A DNA stretch of 64,000 nucleotides from Salticus scenicus (taxonomy: Eukaryota; Arthropoda; Arachnida; Araneae; Salticidae), in assembly GCA_963930645.1 (NCBI GenBank), contig OZ005653.1, positions 108,875,259-108,939,258 on the forward strand. The letters are read 5' to 3'. How positions within the stretch are numbered: the stretch's first letter is position 1; each line of letters begins with the position of its first letter. The position numbers and the translations under genes are program-made. A model generated the notes under the pieces. The model saw only the letters and a list, made by a program, of their open reading frames with translations, did not search any database and was not told the origin of the DNA. This document shows positions 33,484 through 47,182 of the stretch, one piece after another.

Positions 33484-34763
33484 AAAGGCTTTTGAAAAAT
33501 CCTGTTTATATATATATATATATATATATAAAACACATGTGAAAAAAAAAATGAAAGACTCTCATTCTCGAATGAGAAAATTAATACTAGATTAGAGAAA
33601 ATTAGTTAAAATAAGTGTGGATGATGGATGTATTAATATGTATAATAAATATACATTCACCCTAAGGTTTAAATCAATAAAAAAATATCTTAAAAATAGA
33701 TATATATTCATGCTAAGGTATTGTTTCCCTCGACCATTAAATAGAATTGAGAACTTTGAAAGAGATAATACATTTAACACTAAAAAAAAAAAAAAAGTAA
33801 TAGTGATTTAAAAAATATTATGAAAAACTTTAATCCAGAAATAATAAATATTCCCTCAGATTATTCCTAACGTTTATTATTAAATTTATTAGAGTATGAA
33901 AAATAAGGTCATTTAACATAGATAAATACAAATCTGTTGCCTACGGGCACGAAACTTTCACAGAAAACCAAAATAGAACTGCTTTTGTATTAACACGTCG
34001 CAACTCCCCTGAAACACTCAATTTTTCAGATTCCTGATATTCCTATTAGCATCTACTGGTCTCGGATATTGTCTGTTGGACTTATGTCTCGGATATTGTT
34101 AGTTGAGTTTTAATTTTGTAAACTTAAACTTTATATGTATGGATAATTTTCTATGCATTTAACTTAGTTTAATAGTAGTAATTTTTCTTGAATTCAAAAT
34201 TTATATGTAAACAGTTAACATAAATTTGATATTTATAACTTTTTTTTTTTTTTTTTTTTTCAGAACTACTGATATGAAATATCATTTCTTTCTTTCTTTC
34301 TTTCTTTCAGAAGAAGAAGATGTGTAGATATAATCTATAGACGTAAAGATCAATGCATAAGTTTAATGTCTACATTGATTCAAGTGAGCGTATGCTATGT
34401 ACTATTTTAATTTTGCATTCATCAGAACATAAAGGGTGAAAAAGTTCTAAAAAGTTAGCTGTAATATTTTGCTAATAAATAAAATCAAGAGCGAGATTCC
34501 TAACACTGAAGCAAAGAGTTACATGCTACTTTCACAAGTGGGAATTAATCATGATTTTTCACAGGTTTTGGTCGAAAATGTATCTATTTCTTAAACATGT
34601 TACCTTGTGGGGAATCAATTTAAAAATCCTATTTGAAATATTATTTGTCAATGAGGGCGTATTTAATTTTATTAGTTTTGTTTTTTATTTTCAAATAAAT
34701 TTAATAATGTTTTGGTGTCTTGATTGATATTTTTCTTTTATTTTGATCCCATTTGATTTGTTG

Positions 34764-34798
<35 letters not shown>

Positions 34799-35650
34799 TC
34801 ACAAATGAGCTATAATTTCATAAAATTATACATAAATCTTGCTTAAGAAAAATTCCAAACTACTAAGTAACTGCTCGAAACCGAAACGCGTGTTTCAATT
34901 GCACATTTCCCGTTTGCCTCGCGTGTAGCCCAGGTTAATTACTGTCATTCCTGTTATTGTTTAAGTTTAAAATTTATTTGTATAATAAATAGTTTTAATA
35001 CTGTAAATGATGTACACATTATAATATTGTGTATTGTATATGCTGATGCTATAATGTTGCAAAAACTGCATCTAGCTTGATATTTTTAATTTAAATAAAT
35101 GTACAGCAAAATATGCTAATTGCCGGCATTTACTACTTTAAAACATGTTATATTTTTGTCAAATGATTAACGAATACAACATTTGAATGAACCTCTTTTT
35201 TCGATGAGTAGACTATCGATACCTGAAATTAATCGTACAGACTGAGTAGTCTTGTCGAATATTCAACACAATAAACTCTAGAAGTAATTCCATTTCTTAA
35301 ATGTATTAACCTTTCCTCGATTAAACATGAGTGAGGAAACAAAACGAAATTTTCTATCTTTTTTACTAATATATTTTCAGATTGATTTCCTTTCTTAATT
35401 TTTTTCATTATTTTACTCAAATAGGCTCTGCTTATTTGTCATTTTTTTTCTATATCCCAACACAATTTTATAACTGTAATACAACAATTACAAGAGGTTT
35501 GTTTTAAATATAACTTGTTTTATGTATCATAATACACCTAATTACAGTTAATGAACTTTTTTATATAGTTGAGTTTTTACAAAATAGAGATTCATATTTA
35601 TTTATTCAAATTCATTAATACTTTATTAGGAGCCAGATTTTGTATGTATA
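33484..35650. other. unassigned AT-rich DNA
   Basis: TA run (33507-33530), poly(T) near 34242, a CTTT repeat near 34288, a TTA microsatellite near 34769 and a short direct repeat GTCTCGGATATTGT at about 34051 and 34086. No gene seen. Confidence 0.55.
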
Positions 35651-35652
35651 TA

Positions 35653-35865
35653 CAGTCGGTAACAAAAGTGTCCGAACACTAGCAAAAATTCCCATGTAAA
35701 AAAAGTACACTTCGTACGGTTTTGTTGAATAAATCCTTGTCGAATCCTGTTCTTAGTCAGTGTAAGAACATGATTCGATAAGGATTTATTTAACAAAACC
35801 GTATGAAGTGTTCCTTTTTTACATAGGAATTTTTGCTAGTGTTCGGACACTTTTGCTACCGACTG
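35653..35865. mobile_element. Tc1/mariner-type foldback MITE
   Basis: 213 bp flanked by TA (35651-35652, 35866-35867). The arms are nearly complete reverse complements of about 95-100 bp starting CAGTCGGTAACAAAAGTG and continuing TCCGAACACTAGCAAAAATT. The only unpaired part is a short centre around CTGTTCTTAGTCAGTGTAAG. No coding capacity. Confidence 0.92.
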
Positions 35866-35867
35866 TA

Positions 35868-38372
35868 CATACCTACTTACTTATATATCTATCCATATAT
35901 ATATATATAAAGATATAGGACCCGTATTCTTCAAACAGTGCAGTTTTAATTAATTTCGATCTTGTGTCTGGTATAACACATTAATTTTTGCAAAAAGATT
36001 ACGAATATTTATAGTTATATTATTTTGAAAATTAATATAGTCTTTTAAACTACACTTATGCTTCAGATGTGTATATTTGGAGATATTAAAAGATATATGT
36101 ACGTGAATTAAAAGAATTACTATGTGATACCCTCATTAACGTTTGGGCAAATAACTTTTGATCATAATAAAGAAGCAAATATACATTAATCTATTTCGTT
36201 CCATTAAATATTTCAACGAATGAAATTAAGTTATTAATTTATACTTTCCTATTTTCCATGAATTTGATAAAAAAAAGTCAAAATAATTTTTAACGTATAA
36301 AATTGTAACATTATTTCAAATTTAATAAACTTTTAAAATTTGTCTATGAAACTTTTTATACGTAATCATATTCAAAGTTATACATCAAGAGTCGTCATTG
36401 CAACGATTTATTACTGACACTTCTGTAAGATTTTTTCAACTAACCATATGTCTTGAAACTTTCAAATAGTTTAAACACATTAATATAATGATTGATTTTA
36501 GAATTATTTAAACGGCCAAACAAATTTTAAAGATAATTGCTTTCCACCCCACCCCCCTTTTTTTTTTTTTTTTTTGTCTTTTGCCTATGTTAGATTTAAA
36601 CACTAAGGATATTTTTTTAAACTCATTAATATGTAATACATTTACTAGTATTCTTACTTACATACAATGCAAATAATTAAATAAAGAAATACTCTTTAAA
36701 ATTACTGACATTAAGATAAGATATATTACCAAAAGATAAAAATTTAGATCTCTAAAAATGCCATGTCGATTACCTTTAAAAACGAAACAACATTGCTGAT
36801 AATTTGAAAACAAATGTAGTCTAAAAAAATTATAGAAAGAAAGTTAATCTAAATAAGATTATTTTTCTGTTTAAAACTGCATTGCAAAAAACATGCAATT
36901 TTCTGTATTGTTTAAAGATATTTTCATTTGACAAATTTAATTTTGTGTAATTAAGCTTAAAGCGAAATTCAGTGAGTGTAAACAAAATTTAATGATGTTA
37001 ATTTTAATTAAAGTTCAAAGTTAATTAAAGTGCGCCATTCAACGATTAAAATTATGTTTTTCTAATTAACAATTTAAATCAGGGAAGCATGATTAAGTAT
37101 TCTTAACTATATATTGATTATTATTGTTAGCAAAACTAATTTGTATTCCTGTATTTCATTGTTTTTATAAACCTTAATTAAGAAAGTAAGTTATTTTCTT
37201 TAATTTTCACACGAAAAATAAAAGATACATAAATCTTATCCCCATATATATACACGTATATTTATTTCTTTAGTCACTCTTATAGATTATCCTTTATTAG
37301 ATTTTTTTACCTATTATTTTACAAAGGTTTACAAGTAAATAAACTGCATTAAATATAGAATATTTATGAAATAAATTAATTATGCTTAAATATTCTTAAG
37401 ATATTTAGATTTGCTTTAAAATATTAGGTTAAATATTATGTATTTTAAAAAAGTGTTATTTAATAAATCATTATTTTAAGCTCGATTTCGTGTTTTTCTG
37501 GTGTGTGTTTCTCGTTTTTAATATAGTCTTATTTATAAAGTGTTTATAAATATTTCAAATTATATTAAATAAAGATAAATAACTAATAAATAAGACGTGT
37601 TTTGCTTAATATTAATTACTTATGGCTTATATTTGTTTAAATAATCTCTCACATATGCACGCAAAAAAATAAAGAAGGAAAAATAGTAAAAAAATAGTAA
37701 AATTACGTCAAATTTTTGTACAGGACATACTCAAAATATATTTAAAACAAATACACTTAAATTTCAAAATTCCTCGTTACTGATTGCATTTACATGATAA
37801 AAAATCGATATCAACCATCGTGAATCCTAGTATCCCAAACATAGATTCTCATTAATATACTTTTCCGTAAACCAATATGAAACCGCCACCTAAGTATAGT
37901 TCTGGAGGTTTGAAGGTATAAATTTTGTGTTTGTACAAATTTAGTTGACGAGCTACTTTTAGTTCAAAATATTTATAATAAATTATGAAGTAAACAGGAA
38001 TCCATTTCAAGACATGCGATACTCAGAAATGAGAACATCATGCTTGCTTTTTTGGAGTAAAATTGTTCATATCGAAATGCATATAAACACTTGCTCTTTT
38101 TTGAGCACTTCGTTCTTAATAGAGTAGATGTTTGAAAATTATTAAAACTTTAATGTTAGATATTTAGTGTTAATATAATTATTAAAACTTCCAGTCAAAA
38201 TATTAATATTTGGAAACTAACTGCTATTATCATATAGTTGTTTAAAAAAAATATTTTCATTAAATCATTAAAGTTTATTTTATATCTTTTCTAATTTATA
38301 TATTTATATATATATATAAGTCAATTGTTAGAACTTTTCATATAAGTAGAAGTTATCTACAGACAAAAGTCA

Positions 38373-38408
<36 letters not shown>

Positions 38409-39530
38409 CATTATTATTAATATTTTAAGTGGGAAGGGATTTTTTGGGGTAAGAAGGAATATGTAAGAAGAAATTTATCTGGGACTGTATAATTTTAAAA
38501 CTATTTTTAAAATGTCAAATTTAAACCCAGTGTGAATAAATTTATTTTTTCCAATTTTTTTGTGTAATTAAATTTTAGAAATTAAAGAGAGTATTTAAGG
38601 TATTCAATTTACGCAATTTAAAACAATTCATATTGACTTGGGATATCCAATGTTAAGTTATTTTTAAATATATGGTCATGTTCTAAGAATAGTAATTGTA
38701 GTTAGTGACTTTAACAAAACAATTTAAATATCCTACATATATAAAGTTAAATGGGCAAAGGCGCATAGATTTACGAGTTTTTCTTTTTTTTTTAGAAGTG
38801 TGCATATATATATATATATATAATTGAGGCAAAGTATAAAATCATCATAAGACCATAAGATATATTGAGATGTTCTCTTTAACACAACTAGATTAAAAGC
38901 AATCTTAATGATTTTGTAATTTAATTACAAAACGTAAGTACATGTCAAAGAATAAAAAGATCATACCTATAGTAACAAATTTAAATGAATTTTAATTATT
39001 TCATTAGGTGAGTTATTTCTATAATATAATACTGTGTACTTTCTGAAATAAATAAAGATTTATTTCGTTAATGTAGAAAAATGTTTAGTAATATTTGATT
39101 TAGATATTATGATAATGTTAAATATAAGTATAATCAAACCATTACAGGCCTGAATAACACAAACGGATAATAACTAATTATAAATATACGGATAAAAATT
39201 TGTTATTTAATATCTAGATTAGAAAAGTAAACCATTTCATATTGATATTTTGCTTTATCTTTTTGATATTTTTCTTCAATGTGTCTAATTCAATAAGTGT
39301 TTTTGAATGTAATATATTTACTAAAGCTAAATTAACACATATGAAAATTTCCTAAATATGTAATTTTAAAAATTAATTTTTTACATTGTTACTTAAAGTA
39401 TTATTATTTAAAAAACATGAAAATTATTCTGCGACAAATCTTTATTTACAAAAAATATAAAGTAACAAACGACACATTAAATTATTCCAAATCCTGTTTT
39501 GAAAGATATCCTATAATTTTCAGGTTCACA
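35868..39530. other. unassigned very AT-rich DNA
   Basis: More than 3.6 kb without a gene, an obvious repeat or an open frame long enough to list. Poly(T) near 36560, a TTA microsatellite at about 38376-38407 and short TA runs. Confidence 0.6.
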
Positions 39531-39533
39531 TTA

Positions 39534-39944
39534 TAGTCTAAGAGCCAGTGAAAAGCTACCTGTATGTATTTGACCAGACCTGGGTTTTTGTACATTGAGG
39601 CCCCTATACCTACCATACATGAGATGGGGAGCCACTAAGCCCAGAGTGGTGGACGCGGCGGGCGCTCAGGTAAGACAGGTATCGTTTTTTGGCGAATTTT
39701 AAATTCATTTGACCACGTCTGCCGTTTGGAAATTTGAAAATATGTTATTATTATTATCGGAAAATAACAATGGCAGACCATTATCGCGCGTTTAACATTG
39801 TGGCAGACAGTTTTGAAAGTGCTGAAAAATGTAAAATTTTGAAAGTAATTGACCAGATCTGCCATTGATATATTTTATTTATTAAGGTTTTAAAAACTTA
39901 TATTCGTCACGGCAGACGTTTTCATTGAGTACATACTTCAGCAG
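39534..39944 (+). repeat. left 411-bp terminal inverted repeat
   Basis: Contains GGCAGA/TCTGCC at about 39719, 39771, 39812, 39857 and 39911, and a GC-rich segment near 39650 (GTGGACGCGGCGGGCGCTC). Ends internally at CTTCAGCAG. Confidence 0.9.
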
Positions 39945-40279
39945 GCAATAAAATCTTAGCAACTACACGGTCAGACGTATATGTATTACGTTCTCTGTTT
40001 TACATCAATAACTTACTTTATCAATGTTTTTATAGTAATTAGTATTTAATTTTGTAAACCATGGACTAAAATTTATAAGTTTGATGATAAAAAAGTAAAT
40101 ATATTTCGAAAGAATCTCAAATATTAAGGTGTATTGCAGATAACAAATAATCATTCAAATATTTATTTTATTTTGTTCTTTTTATTTATTTAAGACACAA
40201 TTAACAAAAATTAATGAAAAAAAATAAATCATGCATGCATTACAAAATATATATTTCTTTCCATTGGTTTGAATCTTCA

Positions 40280-42137
40280 TTCATCATCATCGGAGTCATG
40301 TATGACGTTGTGTGACTCGTCTTCATCATCCATTGAATCGGATTCTGTAAAAATAAAACGTAAATTATAGAATAAAAGGAATGTGTAAATTGATTCAATT
40401 GCTGACGAAAAGTTGATACCTTCCATCATCAACGTCAATAGATTTTTTTTGCATTGTAGAGCTGGCGGGTAAACTTCTGAATACTGTTAAATACTTCTTT
40501 TAACTGATCCTCGGTCAAATTTTCTTCACCAAGAGTAGCAAATGCTTGTTGAAATTCTATATATATATTTTTTTTTTCAGAAAAGTAAAAGGTATTTTCT
40601 TCCCTTTATTAAAGAAAGCCGGATTGAAATCACATCCTGTGAACGCATGGAAGCCGATTAAGCTTTTGGCTAACAATTCACCAAGCTCATTATAAATTTT
40701 TGTGACGTCAATATACCTTTCGCTATTTCCTGTTCCATTGAGCATCCAAATATTAGAATTAGAATTTTGTAATTGTGTCATATTCCCAATCATTATAATC
40801 AAAAAATCGGTATCAAAGGCTCTAATAACAATATTCGACTGCTCAGCGACATTGCAAGCATGATAGATAATCTTGGTATCAGCTTCTTCATGTGAAGGAC
40901 AACATAAGTTTTCAAGAACACTTGATTGGATCTCTTCATCAACAACTTGATAAGATTAACAATTTCGGAAATTTAAAAAAAATCTGTCGGTTGCCCAAAA
41001 ATGATTTCATTTCCTCTCTATACCAATGATTTGTAAAATATCTACCAGAGCATCCTTAAATTTAGTATTCTTCAATTATTTTGCAAAATCCGATAGTCGC
41101 ACCTGTTCAGGCCCCGAAATTGTGTAACCAATCAACGATGCTTCATGACGTAGACATCTTTCACTATCTTATATTGATGGAAACAAATATTGGTCAAACG
41201 TTACATCAATTCTACGGGTGAAATATTTTGATACCATTTGCAGAAATTTCTTTGAAATACTCCCGGGAACTTCTTTCATAGAATGTAGAATGAAAAATCC
41301 ATCAATTAAGAATACATCTGTATTACGTGGTGGTTCCTGATCAATATTTGGTTCAAGCCATTTTACTAGTACAGATTTGTCAGTTTTACAGAAACCACCA
41401 TCTAGATGACATAAAGCCAGAGGTACCGGAGACATTGGATACGCTAAAATTTTGAGAACATCAATTTGATGGTCCATCGAAATTCCCAACAAATGTCCGA
41501 ATAAATCTCGCTGTAACTTGATCTCTTGCTGCTTACCTCCAATTTTTACAGACTTTTTATTTACAAGTAGACTTGAAAAGTTGTGTATCGGTGTCTTTTT
41601 GATGGCTTTCTCAAATATTTTCGGATCAGATGCACATTCAGATATAAAACTTGTTCGTAGCTCTTCACCAGTTTTTTGGATATTTATAAGAAACAATTCC
41701 ACTTTAGATGATGCAGCTTTCCCAGAACTTATGTTAAACAACTGATCAGGCGGTAAATCTAAGCTGAAGGGATTCACATATTGATCAAACGAGTTGATAA
41801 ACTTTTCAAGTTGTTGACAACTTTTCCTAATATTATGTGGCTGCAACTCAGCTGAAATATCTTGTTTCTTGGTAATTCCTAACTCATCCAACACGTGTGT
41901 AATTATACTTGAGCGGATGTCATGACTTCTCGCCCACCGTTGGCGAGCTGAAATCAAGTGAGTCAGATGTGAAATACCAGAAAGTGTTCTCGCAGCATCA
42001 GCATTAATGGTCTGCTCTAATGTAAGATCCCAAGTTTTGCCTTCTATGGCTGTAACCAGTGCCGTGAGTGGAGGGCTTGACCTTCTGACGCACATCACTT
42101 CCCATTGGACAAGCTCTCCCTGGTAATAAAAAAACAA
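40280..42137 (-). pseudogene. FEN1/XPG-like (PIN-fold) nuclease family protein, broken
   Basis: Minus strand. The longest intact part (42137-41169, 322 codons) has GISHLTHLISARQRWARSH, then LFNISSGK, QRDLFGHLLGIS, PVPLALCHLDGGFCKT, DVFLIDGFFILHSM and RIDVTFDQYLFPS. After a TAA at about 41169 the frame continues with further stops and shifts to EEADTKIIYH (near 40885), SNIVIRAFDTDFL (near 40820), IGFHAFTGCDFNPAFF (near 40635) and a conserved helix around 40500. The order (I/V)DG..xxH, (V/T)FD, EADT, D.D, GCD parallels FEN1/XPG nucleases (VDAS, VFDG, EAEA, EDSD, GCDY). An acceptor-like TTTATTACCAG precedes GELVQWEV (42130), and another precedes an acidic tail SDSMDDEDES ending at 40280, so the source gene probably had introns. 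I recall similar unnamed proteins in many animal genomes, but cannot confirm that here. Confidence 0.7.
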
Positions 42138-42552
42138 AAAAAGACGTAGAGGGTTCGCTTGGGTGGTATGGTGAGAGAGGCGAGGGAAAATGAATTTTGG
42201 AGTTGTTGTAACAAGTCTGAAATTTATATAAAAAAAAATGGCTTTCTGGATATTCCATCGCTGGACACCACCTTGGAAGGATACTGAGGAGAATTTATTT
42301 TTATAGCTAGCCGTCGGCAGACGCCCGTTTATGTTGTCGGACCAGATGTTCGCAGCGGTTGAGTATGAACTTGTGGGAACTTAACAGGGCCCTCTCAGGT
42401 ATAAACCCTGAATTATTTGAATGCTGGTAACTATAAAAGAAAATACTATAGGCTAGAATGAGTACAATAGTGATACATAGGGAAAAAAAGAAAGGTAGCT
42501 ATATAGACAGTCTATGCATAGAACTGACTAGGTAGTAGCTAAGTCTTCTTAT

Positions 42553-42963
42553 CTGCTGAAGTATGTACTCAATGAAAACGTCTGCCGTGACGAATATAAG
42601 TTTTTAAGACCTTAATAAAAAAAATATATCAATGGCAGATCTGGTCAATTACTTTCAAAATTTTATTTTTCCCAGCATTTTCAAAACTGTCTGCCACAAT
42701 GTTAAACGCGCGATAATGGTCTGCCATTGTTGTTTTCCGATAATAACAGTAATATATTTTCAAATTTCCAAACGGCAGACGTGGTCAAATGAATTTAAAA
42801 TTCGCCAAAAATCGATACCTGCCTTACCTGAGCGCCCGCCGCGTCCACCACTCTGGGCTTAGTGACTCCCCATCTCATGTATGGTAGGTATAGGGGCCTC
42901 AATGTACAAAAACCCAGGTCTGGTCAAATACATACAGGTAGCTTTTCACTGGCTCTTAGACTA
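42553..42963 (-). repeat. right 411-bp terminal inverted repeat
   Basis: Inverted copy of 39534-39944. Hexamer sites at about 42581, 42634, 42690, 42720 and 42774. The 76-residue frame at 42632-42862 and its mirror at 39635-39865 are the same chance frame in the two repeats. Confidence 0.9.
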
Positions 42964-42966
42964 TTA

Positions 42967-43261
42967 GACTCTTCTTTGTGTCTCCATCTTTTTCACACCC
43001 AGATGATTAAGGTTACGTGTGAAATTTGGAGAAAAATATTTGAAACTAATAATTTCTCACATGCTCTAATCTGTGAAAATACAAATGTAATGTGTGAATA
43101 GAGAGAAGTATGAAAAGATGCAAAAAATATAAATTGTTCCGATTGGGATTTTCTTTTAACAAAGAATTCTTCTTTTAATAAATTTACAACTATTTGGATG
43201 AGCAGTCTTTTTTCTCTACTTTAAATTTTCACTGTGATTTGTATAATAAACTTGATAGATT

Positions 43262-43311
<50 letters not shown>

Positions 43312-43576
43312 AAATACTGTATATCTTGAAAATGTGTTGTACATATTTATGTGATTTATACGTTCACGTCTAAATGTATAATAAAAATTTTAAAAAGAAG
43401 AATGAATTTATCACATAAACTTCTTTTATTCTTTTAATTTAACATTTTAAATGCTTGTAGATTTTACAACTTAATAATGAGGTCCAAATTCACAATGGGT
43501 TTTAGCTTGTAGAGTTGTGTTTTAGCTTGTAAATTTGTAGCTTGTTTATATTTTGATGTATGCCCACCTAGAAGAT
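42967..43576. other. unassigned AT-rich DNA
   Basis: No gene seen. Contains a TA run at about 43261-43308. Confidence 0.55.
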
Positions 43577-43716
43577 TATTTATTTATTTATTTATTTTTA
43601 AAGAATCTTTGAGCGAATCCTTTTAAATGTCTATATACAAATTTTCTATTGAATCCACATTTTAGTGAACGATGCAGAGAGCACTGAATAGACCAAATTT
43701 AACTATGGCCGCCCTT
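43577..43716 (-). repeat. ACAGGGTG short retroposon, copy C
   Basis: Minus-strand copy. The tail is a (TTTA)n tract at about 43577-43600, and the body reads GAGCGAATCCTTTTAAATG ... AGAGCACTGAATAGACCAAA. The 5' end is degraded (GCCGCCCTTTA in place of the CACCCTGT form). Confidence 0.65.
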
Positions 43717-45192
<1,476 letters not shown>

Positions 45193-45554
45193 CATTAAGA
45201 TATGTGAAAAGAAAAGATAAATGCAGTATAGTTTAAATGATTATGGTTTAAATGGTTAAAATATGGTTTATGAGGGTTAATGATCAATGTATGGTTTAAA
45301 TAATAACAGTATATTTTTCACAAAAGAAAAAAAAAAAGTCGAAGTGGGTTATTTCTTTTAAAATTGGTGTGGTTTCGACTGCGTTGAATTAAAGAAAAAA
45401 AAAAAAAAAAAAAAGCTCCTAATTATGCTTTTGGCCTACAACTTAAAAAGTGTTTGATGCATCCAAAAATTACATAATTTTTAATTTTGGTGGTATTATT
45501 TAATTTATTTATACTCGCTTAACTAATGTCTTTACCGCAAATATATTTTAAAAC

Positions 45555-45723
45555 ATAAAGTCTTAACGATTTGTATATATATATATATATTCTTCCACGT
45601 GTATAGAATTAATTTCACTCTATTCTTCCAAGAAATATTTATCATTTAAAATTGATAGGAATTATCTGCTGACCCAGATATGGTCTTCAGATTGAATAAA
45701 CTTCTACTGGCAAGATAAATCTA
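45555..45723. repeat. ~170-bp direct repeat, copy 1
   Basis: Nearly the same sequence recurs at 47183-47363: both run from ATAAAGTCTTAACGATTTG through a TA tract to GGCAAGATAAATCTA. The TA tract is the main length difference. Local duplication. Confidence 0.9.
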
Positions 45724-46252
45724 GGTTAATCTTGAACCAGAACCACATTGAAGGGAAATAAAGTTCTTGTAATTTCGTAACATTGAAGGTTCTAAATTTT
45801 TTTTTTTTTTTTTAACCTTCTAAATTTGCCGAATTAAATGTCAAAAAATACTTTCGCGTTATTTTTTTAATAAAATATTTTAAAGCTTAATTTGGAATAT
45901 ACCAGTTTAATTAGAAATTTTAAAATGATTAATGATTTATACACTTATATATTACTTATAATAATCTGATAAGCATACTATTGTGAAATTAAAATTTTTA
46001 AGCTAAATAAATTACTAATCAACAGTTTGAAATAAAATCCTACTAATATTTTATAGAGGGCTCAAAAAAATTTCTGAATTGCAATTAAACGATATTGAAA
46101 ATTTTTAAAATGTCAGGAGAAACATTTTTCACCACTGGGTAATTTCTCCATAGAAGCTTTCGAATAATTTTTATACATTATACAATAGAAGTTTAACTGG
46201 CATTTATCTTACGCATTAAAATTTTTAAAGGTAGTATTATATTTATTTTAAT
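45724..46252. other. unassigned AT-rich DNA
   Basis: No gene or repeat family recognised. Confidence 0.5.
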
Positions 46253-46266
46253 GGAGGATTGCGGGG

Positions 46267-46486
46267 TTGGTTGGTTGGTTGTAGGATTTAAGGCCGATTG
46301 ACTCCTGATGTGTCCTAGGCCTCGAGGGGGAATGCCCTCCGTGGGGGTCTTTCTAAGGGGTCCTAGCCCGTATTTACGCGAGTTTCGGAGGAAACCACGG
46401 AAAACTCCGAACGGCTAGGTCGATGAGCGCGACCTGGGATCGAACCCGGCACCTCCCATCTACCAGCTTTGAGCGCAGAACCGCTC
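46267..46486 (-). mobile_element. tRNA-derived SINE with 14-bp target duplication
   Basis: The minus strand begins CCGAGCGGTTCTGCGC (A box like tRNA-Leu/Ser) and has GGGTTCGATCCCA about 35 nt later (good B box). A non-tRNA body follows, including CCGTGGTTTCCTCCG and TAAATACGGGCTAGGAC, ending in a short (AACC)n tail (46267-46279). GGAGGATTGCGGGG is duplicated on both sides (46253-46266, 46487-46500). At 220 bp it looks full length. The open frame across it (46363-46575) is not a protein gene. The family name is unknown to me. Confidence 0.9.
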
Positions 46487-46519
46487 GGAGGATTGCGGGG
46501 AATTAAGAGATTATTGATT

Positions 46520-46553
<34 letters not shown>

Positions 46554-46610
46554 GCCAATTAGAATCGATAAGCATTTATTTTTAAATATTAAATTGAATT
46601 TTATTAGATA

Positions 46611-46730
46611 TACAGGGTGATCGCACTTAAAAATGGCATATTCAGAGCACTCTTTAGCTATATGTAAAATGCGCATGGAGTCGAAACTTTCTAGATATAC
46701 TTTTCAATGAATACGCTGAAATATTCTTAA

Positions 46731-46763
<33 letters not shown>
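46611..46763 (+). repeat. ACAGGGTG short retroposon, copy D
   Basis: Plus-strand copy starting TACAGGGTGATCGCAC. The body contains CAGAGCACTCTTTAGC and CGCATGGAGTCGAAA, and the tail is an (AAT)n microsatellite (46735-46763). Confidence 0.75.
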
Positions 46764-47182
46764 CCAATAGGAAAAAATCTAATAGAAAATTATCCGTTAC
46801 AATCAAAATGCTTGAAATGACATTTAATGAAAAACTGTGGCCTATTTTAACATTTTTAAACGGTACGACATATAAAACTGTTATTTTCACATTTTGAACC
46901 ATTATGACAGTACAAGGAATGATTTTTGTTACTGCAAGTGTGAAGAAGAGAAAAATCTGGTTTCCACAAGCAAATGGATTCAGCGTAAATTCTCGGTATA
47001 AACGGAGAAGATCTTGTGAATAGCATTCTTTCAGTTACGATGGCTCTTTTGGCTTCTTGGAACTCTATTACGAAAACTTGACTGACGAGAACGACAGTTT
47101 GCGACAGTCAGCTAGCAGTCAGCTACGGTTTGCTTTTTATCTGTCACTGTTCATCGACTCACTGTTCATCGACTGTTCATCG

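Larger units (their letters stand above)
39534..42963 (-). mobile_element. 3.43-kb DNA transposon with 411-bp inverted repeats and a FEN-like nuclease gene
   Basis: The terminal repeats 39534-39944 and 42553-42963 are inverted copies, about 96% identical by my manual comparison. The ends read TAGTCTAAGAGCC and GGCTCTTAGACTA. TTA flanks both sides (39531-39533, 42964-42966), so the duplication is TTA. Alternatively, if the terminal TA is counted outside, it is TA with ends GTCTAAGAGCC. Each repeat holds five TCTGCC/GGCAGA hexamers. The unique interior contains one broken gene on the minus strand (40280-42137) and about 400 bp of leader. No DDE transposase, integrase or Rep protein is recognisable. 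Confidence 0.85.

Noticed and set aside
42004..42258. 84-residue minus-strand frame as an N-terminal exon of the nuclease gene
   Set aside because: It overlaps the nuclease frame in another phase and crosses the acceptor-like site. No family resemblance is visible.
39635..42862. 76-residue frames present in both terminal repeats as a conserved small protein
   Set aside because: The two are the same inverted-repeat sequence, so their similarity follows from DNA identity, and there is no independent support for translation.
46420..46500. Functional tRNA gene at the good B box
   Set aside because: The acceptor stem does not close, the sequence continues into a non-tRNA body, and a 14-bp duplication surrounds the whole unit. 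It is a SINE.
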